From Bacteroidota bacterium (GTDB lineage Bacteria; Bacteroidota; Bacteroidia; AKYH767-A; 2013-40CM-41-45), in NCBI GenBank assembly GCA_004295015.1, contig SHNE01000022.1:62001-126000 (forward strand): a stretch of 64,000 bases of DNA, read 5' to 3'. A program made the translations under genes and the position numbers. The notes below the pieces were generated by a model. The model saw only the letters and a program-made list of their open reading frames with translations, was not told the origin of the DNA and made no database searches. Position 1 is the first letter of the stretch; the number at the start of each line of letters is the position of its first letter. Below, in pieces: positions 43,713 to 50,938 of the stretch.

Positions 43713-44900
43713 ATGACAAAAGTCTTTGTCACCGGCATGGGACTGATCACCTCTCTCGGAGATTCAGTTGTAGAAAACCGCAATTCATTGTGTTCCGGTA
43801 AATCGGGTATCACCTCACTCGAACTTTTTAAATCGAAGTACGCCGATTCCTTACCCTTTGCTGAAATTAAAATAGCGACAGAGAAGCTCAAGGAAATTCT
43901 CTCTGTTGACTCAGCTGATTTAACAAGGACAAGCCTTCTGGCATTACACGCATGCAAACAAGCCATTCTCGATAGCGGCCTGGATTCCTCTCAGGTAAAA
44001 TCAATGCGCACGGCTATTGTTGGGGCGAATACGGTGGGAGGGATGTGTCTCACGGATGAATTATATAAAGACTCAAACAGCAAAGAGAAAGGCTCTCCTT
44101 TTCTCGCTTCTTATGATGCAGGTTCTGTTACGCTTTTTTTACAAAAACATTTTGGTTTGAAAGGGATTGCGAATACAATTAATACAGCCTGCTCTTCATC
44201 GGCTAATGTCATCATGTATGGATCACGTTTAATTAAAAACGGACTCGCCGATCGTGTTATTGTTGGAGGAGTTGATAGTCTGGCTAAGTTTACCATCAAT
44301 GGTTTTAATTCCTTGCACATTTTATCGAAAGAAGCTTGCAGGCCTTTTGATAAAAGTCGCCAAGGCCTGAATCTTGGTGAAGGCGCCGGTTTTTTGATTC
44401 TTGAAAAGGAAAGTTTAGTTCAGAATAGGAATGTTTATGCAGAAGTGAGTGGTTACTGTAATGCAAATGATGCATTCCATCCATCCTCCTTATCTGAACA
44501 AGGCGATGGACCTTTCAATGCCATGAAAGGAGCTCTCGATCTTGCCGGGATTTCTACAAAAGATATCGATTATATAAATGCTCATGGAACAGCCACTGAA
44601 AATAATGATCAGGTGGAAAGTGTTGCATTGCTTCGATTGTTTGGAACAGTTCCGCCTTTCAGTTCAACAAAGTCAAATACGGGACATACTTTAGGTGCGG
44701 CCGGAGCTGTTGAGGCGATTTTCTCTATATTAAGTTTGTATCATTCAGAGTTATATCCGCATCTTAGATTTACTGATCCGATTCCTGAAACTAAACTTAT
44801 TCCTGTGCAGGAATATGAAAAAAGGGATATGAAACATGTTATGTCAAACTCCTTTGGCTTCGGTGGTAATTGCACATCATTGGTATTTTCAAAAGTCTGA
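43713..44900 (+). CDS. Ketosynthase, FabF type (KS-alpha)
   Basis: A 395-residue elongating ketosynthase with an intact triad: C160 (NTACSSSANV), H291 (NAHGTATENND) and H325 (SNTGHTLGAAG). GVDSLAKFTINGFNSL (about 186-201) and CRPFDKSRQGLNLGEGAG are family segments. It is followed after three bases by a shortened, catalytically degenerate homologue. The pair therefore resembles KS/chain-length-factor pairs of type II polyketide and aryl-polyene systems. It should extend the ACP-bound chain. Confidence 0.92.
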   Translation: MTKVFVTGMGLITSLGDSVVENRNSLCSGKSGITSLELFKSKYADSLPFAEIKIATEKLKEILSVDSADLTRTSLLALHACKQAILDSGLDSSQVKSMRTAIVGANTVGGMCLTDELYKDSNSKEKGSPFLASYDAGSVTLFLQKHFGLKGIANTINTACSSSANVIMYGSRLIKNGLADRVIVGGVDSLAKFTINGFNSLHILSKEACRPFDKSRQGLNLGEGAGFLILEKESLVQNRNVYAEVSGYCNANDAFHPSSLSEQGDGPFNAMKGALDLAGISTKDIDYINAHGTATENNDQVESVALLRLFGTVPPFSSTKSNTGHTLGAAGAVEAIFSILSLYHSELYPHLRFTDPIPETKLIPVQEYEKRDMKHVMSNSFGFGGNCTSLVFSKV

Positions 44901-44903
44901 AAG

Positions 44904-45944
44904 ATGCTATACATACATAAAGCAAGCTGCATATCTCCTCAGAACACTTTCAACAATGTTGATCTCAGCATTTTAATGCCTTCTTTTGAGAATATGTTGC
45001 GTGCTATCGAGCCGGGTTATGAAGGTATTCCACCCGGACAATTGCGACGTATGGGTAAAGCAGTCCGATTGGGCGTTGGTGCCGCATTGCCCTTGCTTAA
45101 AGATTCTCCTCAACTTGCCGGAATTATTTTGGGAACTGCCAACGGAGGTATGGAGGATTGCATTAAATTTCTGAATCAGATTATTGACTACGACGAAGGA
45201 ACTTTAACACCAACAAATTTTGTTCAAAGTACCACCAATGCCATTGCTTCTCAGATTGCATTTATGTCAGGAAACAAAGGCTATAATATTACTCATGTAC
45301 ACAGAGGTTTGTCTTTTGAGAATGCTTTGCAGGACGCAATGATGCATGCTATAGAAGACCCGACAAAGACTTACCTCCTCGGTGGTGTCGATGAAATTTC
45401 TGATTATAATTTTAATATTGATTTTTTATTGGGATGTTTTAAAGAGAAATTTACTTCCAATGATGCTTTATTCAATGCGAACACGCCCGGCACGATTGCA
45501 GGTGAAGGCGCTGCAATGTTTCTTGTTGGCGGACAAAAAGAGAACTCTTTAGCTTGCATGCACGCACTTTCGGTATTGACTTCAACTGATGAGAGAGAAC
45601 TAAAGGAAAGTTTTGCAGAGTTCATTTACTCTAATAATATTAACTTGGAAGAGGTTGATGTATTTATTAGCGGAGAAAATGGAGACAGACGTCAAGACAA
45701 TTTTAACACAGAAATCGAACTAGCCATGCCTCCGGAAATCGGAATAGTTCGCTATAAGCATCTAACAGGGGAGTATCCAAGTGCCTCAGCTTTTTCGCTT
45801 TGGTTGGCATGTCATCTCGCTCAGGGAAACACAGCCCCGGCTCATATGGTTAAAAAAGTAGGTGCTAAGAAAACCTGCAGGAATATTTTAGTTTATAATT
45901 GTTATCAGGGATTGCAGCATAGTTTTATGCATGTAACAAGCTGA
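44904..45944 (+). CDS. Degenerate ketosynthase-like protein (chain-length-factor-like, KS-beta)
   Basis: A 346-residue thiolase-fold protein, shorter than its neighbour. At the place of the cysteine motif it has NITHVHRGLSFENAL (128-142), so the catalytic cysteine is absent. The first histidine region reads ISGENGDRRQDN and the second KHLTGEYPSAS, so both histidines are lost as well. Retained fold motifs are GIILGTANGGMED and GGVDEISDYN. It cannot condense chains on its own; a heterodimer with KS-alpha that sets chain length is the likely role, as in aryl-polyene ApeC. It ends the + strand run. Confidence 0.85.
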   Translation: MLYIHKASCISPQNTFNNVDLSILMPSFENMLRAIEPGYEGIPPGQLRRMGKAVRLGVGAALPLLKDSPQLAGIILGTANGGMEDCIKFLNQIIDYDEGTLTPTNFVQSTTNAIASQIAFMSGNKGYNITHVHRGLSFENALQDAMMHAIEDPTKTYLLGGVDEISDYNFNIDFLLGCFKEKFTSNDALFNANTPGTIAGEGAAMFLVGGQKENSLACMHALSVLTSTDERELKESFAEFIYSNNINLEEVDVFISGENGDRRQDNFNTEIELAMPPEIGIVRYKHLTGEYPSASAFSLWLACHLAQGNTAPAHMVKKVGAKKTCRNILVYNCYQGLQHSFMHVTS

Positions 45945-46067
45945 TCGCCGTTTTTTTTAGCCTTTTTTGGATATATTTTAACCTGTTGCATCTTTCATTC
46001 AGAAAATTCTGATTGAAGATGACTGGTAGCTGAAGGCTTATAAAATTGATTATGCTTTCTAGTAGGC

Positions 46068-46943
46068 TTATCCAATCCGCAAACTAGTCATAGCAATCGA
46101 CCCCATTACACTTTTATCATTGAAAAAGTTAATTTTTTCATCCTTGCCTTGTAAACCGAGGGTGTAGAGGAGGGGTAAATAGTGTTCCGGAGTTGGTATA
46201 GAAAGTTGGAATGCGCTACCAAGTGATTTGTAATCGATGAGTTTTCGGTGCTCGCGTTTATTGATTAGGTTTTTCATTTCGTTTCTGGCCTCTTCAGCCC
46301 AATCAAAACCGGAGTCTTGTTTGCTCCAGTCAACTTTTCCAAGGTTGTGTACCATATTTCCGCTGCCTAGGATGAGAATTCCTTTCTTACGCAGAGAGGA
46401 TAATTCCTTTGCAAGTTCATAATGATAGCTTGCAGATTGCGTTCTGTCAATGCTCAATTGGATAATCGGAATGTTGGCTTCGGGATAAAGATGTTTAACT
46501 ACGCTCCAACAACCATGGTCAAGTCCCCAGCCATCATCGAGTCCTATTTCTGTTTGCTGAACTATTTTTTTTGTCTCCATTGCCAGCTCAGGGCTTCCGG
46601 GGGCGGGATATTGTGCTGCAAACAATGCTGCCGGACATCCGCCAAAGTCGTGGATTGTTCTGGGTTGTTTCATTGCCGTCACAAAAGTTCCTCTCGTTTC
46701 CCAGTGTGCTGAGATACATAAAATGGCAGCAGGAAGGGGCAGGTTTTTAATAGATTCCTGCCAGCCTCTGGTGAAAGTATTCTGCTCAATAGCATTCATC
46801 GGACTTCCATGCCCGTAAAACAAAACCGGCATCTTTTCAGTCGTTTTGAATGTCGAACTGCTTTTTTGAAATTCTTGTAAGTTCATAGCTGCACCTGTTA
46901 AGGGAAGGAGTAAAAGGGATTGTAGAAAGCTCTTCCTGTCCAT
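46068..46943 (-). CDS. DODA-type extradiol dioxygenase family protein (YgiD-like)
   Basis: A 291-residue protein of the LigB/DODA superfamily. The zinc or iron ligands expected from E. coli YgiD are present: H45 (YGHGSPMNA), H80 (ISAHWETRG), a histidine in GSGNMVHNLG and one in TPEHYLPLLY. The first 20 residues form a hydrophobic leader (MDRKSFLQSLLLLPLTGAAM), so it may be exported, unlike E. coli YgiD. It cleaves catechol-type rings such as L-DOPA in some species. It converges on the Dar locus, but I see no direct proof of a link. Confidence 0.88.
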   Translation of the reverse strand: MDRKSFLQSLLLLPLTGAAMNLQEFQKSSSTFKTTEKMPVLFYGHGSPMNAIEQNTFTRGWQESIKNLPLPAAILCISAHWETRGTFVTAMKQPRTIHDFGGCPAALFAAQYPAPGSPELAMETKKIVQQTEIGLDDGWGLDHGCWSVVKHLYPEANIPIIQLSIDRTQSASYHYELAKELSSLRKKGILILGSGNMVHNLGKVDWSKQDSGFDWAEEARNEMKNLINKREHRKLIDYKSLGSAFQLSIPTPEHYLPLLYTLGLQGKDEKINFFNDKSVMGSIAMTSLRIG

Positions 46944-47210
46944 GGAGTAAATTGTTAAAGCAAATTATATTTTTTATGGGAATTTGGTATTCATACAAAA
47001 GATTTAAAGCAAGGTAAATTTAGATGTAAATACAGAACGTTTTAATATCAGTTCTTGCATTGGTAAATTGAATATTGTTCCGGTTAATTGCTTGGCCGAA
47101 TTCGAAGCTACGAATTTCTTTGGCGACTCATACAATAATTTTATAATTAGCAGAACGAGTTGCCAAGCCCCGGCCTGGACATTTTAGTTGGCCCAATGTT
47201 AAGACTGGTT

Positions 47211-47555
47211 CTATCCACTAATTTCAATGCAGGCTAGTTCTTTATAAGCCGGGTTAGAAATAAAATCCATTATTATTTCGCTTTTAGAAATTAGTAATTC
47301 AGCAATCTCCTTAGTGCGATAATTCCCCATTCTCAACCAAATAATTTTTGGTGGATGGCCGAATAAATTTGCAATATCAAAAAAGTCTGAATCAAAAGTC
47401 ACTATAGAAAATCTGTTCTCCTTAGCATAGTTCCAAATTTGCATATCGGAAAAATTTTCTAAGCCAAGAACTTTTACCTGTCCTGATTCCGGAAAAGATT
47501 TTTCAAGCCTCTTTATAATTCGAAAGGAAATATTTTGGTCGAAAAGGAGTTTCAT
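47211..47555 (-). CDS. DUF5615 PIN-like protein (probable toxin)
   Basis: A 114-residue protein of the DUF5615 PIN-like family. Conserved acidic residues are D6 (LLFDQNIS) and a DSDFFD cluster (about 75-80, FDSDFFDIANLFG). The middle has FSDMQIWNYAKENRFSIVTFD (shortened: DMQIWNYAKEN), characteristic of the family. It begins at the last base of the upstream DUF433 gene, the usual order of antitoxin then toxin. A ribonuclease role is inferred from the fold. Confidence 0.87.
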   Translation of the reverse strand: MKLLFDQNISFRIIKRLEKSFPESGQVKVLGLENFSDMQIWNYAKENRFSIVTFDSDFFDIANLFGHPPKIIWLRMGNYRTKEIAELLISKSEIIMDFISNPAYKELACIEISG

Positions 47556-47776
47556 TAAGCTACCCTGGTTCTATGCTCTCTGTCAGCTGCATAGGCTAAA
47601 CAGGCCTGAATGTCATTCTCGGTCAACTCGGAATAATCTTCGAGAATCTCCTTGGTTGTCATTCCGCTAGCCAGCCAGCTAAGCACATCATAAACTGAAA
47701 TTCGCGTATTGAGAATGCAGGGCTTACCAAATCGTACTTCTGGATTAATAACTATAATTTTTCTATAGTCTGTCAT
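47555..47776 (-). CDS. DUF433 protein (probable antitoxin)
   Basis: A 73-residue protein of the DUF433 (Vap-type antitoxin) family, with NPEVRFGKPCILNTRISVYDVLSWLASGMTTKEILEDYSEL as its core (key parts: GKPCILNTRISVYDVL and SGMTTKEIL). It has a winged-helix-like end. It is one base away from the DUF5615 gene and forms a two-gene toxin-antitoxin-like module. A TATATTTG box lies 16 bases upstream of the ATG. Confidence 0.9.
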   Translation of the reverse strand: MTDYRKIIVINPEVRFGKPCILNTRISVYDVLSWLASGMTTKEILEDYSELTENDIQACLAYAADREHRTRVA

Positions 47777-48067
47777 TGGAAACTATTTTGTCAAATATAC
47801 AAAATTCCTAACAAATATGCAGGCGCTAAGAATTAGGCCTAATCTCACAAGCATGAGCGTGTAGAACGAAAATGCCGTAATAATACTGGTTTAAATACTT
47901 AGGCATACGTCGATAAATGTTATATTTTTTTTTCATGCATGCACGAATATTCTTGCTTTCTATATCATACTCTCGACTTATAAAGTACTGGCGGTTAATT
48001 GCGGTTTTTTAGGCGTGATTAAAACAATTTTTATTCGTGCATTCGTGGCAAAAATAGAGTAGAGGCT
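47777..48067. other. Intergenic region upstream of the DUF433 gene
   Basis: No gene is seen in these 291 bases. It holds a TATATTTG promoter-like box for the DUF433 gene (47792-47799, - strand) and a perfect 9-base inverted repeat TGCACGAAT (47940-47948) / ATTCGTGCA (48033-48041). The second arm is part of ATTCGTGCATTCGTGGCAAAA, shortened here as ATTCGTGCATTCGTGGC, which might be a remnant of an interspersed repeat. Confidence 0.35.
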
Positions 48068-49084
48068 TTATTTTAAAACTAAATCTTTCATCGCTTCAAT
48101 CCAATCAGCATCATCATTCAAGCTTGGTACGAGTAGTACTTCATCACCACCGTGTTCACGAAAAAGTTCATGGTATTCAACGCCAATTTCGTGGATCGTC
48201 TCCAGGCAATCGCTGGTGAAAGCTGGTGCAAAGACCAATAGTTTCTTATCGCCTTTTTCAGCTCTTTCTTTAATAACAAAATCGGAGTAGGGTTTAATCC
48301 ATGGATCCTTACCGAGCCTGCTTTGAAAACAAATGGTATATCTGTCTTTTGGAATGTTTAGAGTCTCTGCAATTTTTCCTGCCGTCTGAAAACACTGCGC
48401 TCTGTAGCAGTATGCATTCTTTTCAGTGAAGGTTTCGCAACAAGAGTTTCCCAGACATTCTCCAAAAGCATCGGCCTTTTTAATTTGTCGCTCCGGTAGT
48501 CCATGAAAACTAAATAATATATGGTCAAAACTCTCCGGTGATAAACTCTTCCCAATTTTAGAGAATGTTTGAATGAAACCGGGATGATCACAAAAGCTGT
48601 TGATGAATTTTATTTCCGGCACAACCTGCCAGCCGGATACTATATCCATCACTTTTTCATGTACACTTCCTGTGCTGGCTGAAGCATACTGCGGAAAAAG
48701 TGGCAGTACAATAATTTTTTTGTAAACAGGTTTCTTGAATTTTTCCAACACGCTTTCCAAAGAGGGACTCTGATAACGCATGGCAAACTCAACTTGATAA
48801 TTTGATCCTAAACTTGTTTGAAGTAATTCTGCCTGTCTCCTTGTATAATGGAGCAGGGGCGAACCCTTTTCATTCCAAATAGTTTTATAAAGTTTGGCCG
48901 ATTTTGGTCCCCTCAACGGTGCAATGATTAAATTGATAAGTAAAAAGCGATTGATGAATGGAATGTCAATTACTCTGGGGTCCATTAGAAATTCCCTGAG
49001 GTATTTCCGTACATCAGAGGTAGAAGGACTATCCGGTGTTCCCAGATTGACGAGAAGTATTCCTGTTTTTAATTCCTGACTCAT
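48068..49084 (-). CDS. hemH: Ferrochelatase
   Basis: A 338-residue enzyme that inserts Fe2+ into protoporphyrin IX, the last step of haem b synthesis. The catalytic H194 is in LFSFHGLPERQ. LLVNLGTPDSP begins the domain, and SDCLETIHEIG holds the conserved glutamate. Cysteines at 210, 215, 216, 226 and 231 (ECLGNSCC, CYRAQC) form an internal cluster like that reported to hold a [2Fe-2S] centre in some bacterial ferrochelatases. The ATG overlaps the stop of the MmcQ/YjbR-like gene by one base (TAATG). Haem supply matters for the cytochrome c of the nos cluster. Confidence 0.95.
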   Translation of the reverse strand: MSQELKTGILLVNLGTPDSPSTSDVRKYLREFLMDPRVIDIPFINRFLLINLIIAPLRGPKSAKLYKTIWNEKGSPLLHYTRRQAELLQTSLGSNYQVEFAMRYQSPSLESVLEKFKKPVYKKIIVLPLFPQYASASTGSVHEKVMDIVSGWQVVPEIKFINSFCDHPGFIQTFSKIGKSLSPESFDHILFSFHGLPERQIKKADAFGECLGNSCCETFTEKNAYCYRAQCFQTAGKIAETLNIPKDRYTICFQSRLGKDPWIKPYSDFVIKERAEKGDKKLLVFAPAFTSDCLETIHEIGVEYHELFREHGGDEVLLVPSLNDDADWIEAMKDLVLK

Positions 49085-49437
49085 TATCTAATTGATTGTT
49101 TTTTCTTTGGTGCTGTTGGAGAAGACTTTTTCGACATGAAATTATAAGCGCAGTTCAGTGCATCTTTAAACATTTTTTTCTTTACTAATTTTAAGTTGAC
49201 AAATGTTGCGCCTTGCAGTCCCCATTTGCCTTTAACCGGATAAAAAATATTTTCATCATAAGCGCAAAATACACTTTGATCTTCCGGGGAAAGTCTCAGC
49301 ATGGCTTTATCATCTTTTTCCCAATATGTTCCAAAGATTTTATTATTTACTCTGAAAGAAGGATTATCAAAATGATCTTGCTCTGTGGCCCCGGCTAATG
49401 ATAAAGCCATTTTTTGATATTCTTCAAATTTTATCAT
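49084..49437 (-). CDS. MmcQ/YjbR family protein
   Basis: A 117-residue protein of the MmcQ/YjbR (CyaY-like fold) family, with ALSLAGATEQDHFDNPSFRV (shortened: TEQDHFDNPSFRV), KIFGTYWEKDDKAMLRL and KWGLQGATFVNL. Members are sometimes called DNA-binding, but the function is unknown. The C-terminal tail is lysine-rich (KKSSPTAPKKKQSIR). It lies directly upstream of hemH, one base overlapping, and 38 bases downstream of lpdA. Confidence 0.9.
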   Translation of the reverse strand: MIKFEEYQKMALSLAGATEQDHFDNPSFRVNNKIFGTYWEKDDKAMLRLSPEDQSVFCAYDENIFYPVKGKWGLQGATFVNLKLVKKKMFKDALNCAYNFMSKKSSPTAPKKKQSIR

Positions 49438-49475
49438 GATGAAAATTCCCTTTCTGCTATGTCCATTCCGCTTGC

Positions 49476-50876
49476 TTACATATGTATCGCCCTGTTTGCA
49501 GTAGTAGCCATGCAGGCTTCTTTAAAAGCTTCCGTATATGTTGGGTGAGCATGACTCATACGAGCGATGTCTTCAGCAGATGCTCTGTATTCCATGGCCA
49601 CAACAGCCTCAGCGATCATGTCTGCGACACGAGGGCCTATCATATGTACTCCGAGAATTTCATCTGTTGCCTCGTCTGCAAGAACTTTCACAAAGCCATC
49701 TGTGTCCATACTTGCTCTTGCTCTGCCACTTGCTTTGAAAGGAAACATTCCCTTTTTGTATTTCGTTCCGGCCGACTTCAGCTCTTCTTCTGTGTAACCC
49801 ACAGCGGCAACTTCCGGCCAGGTGTATACAACTCCCGGGATTAGTAAATAATTAATATGTGGTTTCTGTCCGGCAATCAATTCTGCTACGAGTACACCTT
49901 CTTCTTCAGCTTTATGCGCCAGCATGGCTCCACGCACTACATCGCCGATAGCATAAATTCCTTTTACATTTGTTTCAAGGTTTTCATTCACTTCAATTCT
50001 TCCTCTCCCATCTTTTTTTACCCCGGCTTTTTCAAGTCCTAGTTTATCAGTATAAGGTATACGACCCACACTCAGCAGACAATAGTCTCCGGTCAAATCA
50101 AGTTTCTTCCCGGATTGATCTTCAGCACTCACGAAAACTTCTTTTCCTTTGACTTTGGCAGAGGTAACCTTATGCCCAAGAAAAAATTCAAAACCAAGTT
50201 TTTTCAAACTGTTTTGTAATTCTTTACCAAGTGATTTGTCCATCGTTCCAATGATGGAATCGGTAAATTCTACCACGGATACTTTAGATCCCATCCTTGC
50301 ATAAACTGAACCTAGTTCCAATCCAATAACACCGCCGCCTATAATGATTAAGTGTTTAGGAATTTCTTTCAGATTGAGTGCCTCGGTAGAAGTGATGATT
50401 CTTGTTTTGTCAATTTCTATGCCCTTAAGCTCCGCAGGCTTTGATCCCGTAGCTATAATGAATTTTTTGCTTTCGATTTCTTTGCTTTTGCCATCTGATC
50501 CAAGTATGCTCAGTTTATTAGCAGATAAAAAACTACCATGCCCTGTGTAGACGTCAATCTTGTTTTTTTTCATCAGGAAATTTATCCCGTCAACATTTTG
50601 TTTAACCACATCGTCTTTCCGAAGAATCATCTGTGACAGATTAACTTTCAAATCCTTTAGTTCAATCCCATGGGTTTTGAAACTATGTGAAGCATTGAAA
50701 TAATGTTCTGATGAGTCGAGCAATGCTTTGCTGGGGATACAGCCGACATTAAGACAAGTTCCCCCTAATGTCGGATACTTCTCTATAATGGCTGTTTTCA
50801 TTCCAAGTTGCGCAGATCTTATAGCAGCAACATATCCTCCCGGCCCTGATCCAATTATGGCGATATCGTAATTCAT
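49476..50876 (-). CDS. lpdA: Dihydrolipoyl dehydrogenase
   Basis: A 466-residue flavoprotein, the E3 component of 2-oxo acid dehydrogenase complexes. The FAD site is IIGSGPGGYVAA (8-19), the redox disulfide is C41-x4-C46 (GGTCLNVGCIPSK), the NAD site is IIGGGVIGLELGS and the C-terminal acid-base pair is H444/E449 (HAHPTYTEAF). No E1 or E2 gene lies next to it, so it is probably shared by several complexes. It is followed by the MmcQ/YjbR gene and hemH on the same strand. Confidence 0.97.
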   Translation of the reverse strand: MNYDIAIIGSGPGGYVAAIRSAQLGMKTAIIEKYPTLGGTCLNVGCIPSKALLDSSEHYFNASHSFKTHGIELKDLKVNLSQMILRKDDVVKQNVDGINFLMKKNKIDVYTGHGSFLSANKLSILGSDGKSKEIESKKFIIATGSKPAELKGIEIDKTRIITSTEALNLKEIPKHLIIIGGGVIGLELGSVYARMGSKVSVVEFTDSIIGTMDKSLGKELQNSLKKLGFEFFLGHKVTSAKVKGKEVFVSAEDQSGKKLDLTGDYCLLSVGRIPYTDKLGLEKAGVKKDGRGRIEVNENLETNVKGIYAIGDVVRGAMLAHKAEEEGVLVAELIAGQKPHINYLLIPGVVYTWPEVAAVGYTEEELKSAGTKYKKGMFPFKASGRARASMDTDGFVKVLADEATDEILGVHMIGPRVADMIAEAVVAMEYRASAEDIARMSHAHPTYTEAFKEACMATTANRAIHM

Positions 50877-50938
50877 TGTTTTGAAATTTGTTTGTAATGT
50901 AATCTGATGAAAAATAATTTATACTAAGGAAAGCAAAT

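Noticed and set aside
37425-45944. Complete flexirubin cluster
   Set aside because: DarA, DarB, ACP and KS genes are present but aromatase, ammonia-lyase, ligase, ketoreductase and dehydratase genes are not in the window, so only a partial or different pathway can be claimed.
46068-46943. Dioxygenase as a tailoring enzyme of the Dar locus
   Set aside because: It is on the opposite strand, has a hydrophobic leader and belongs to a widespread housekeeping-like family; proximity alone is too weak.
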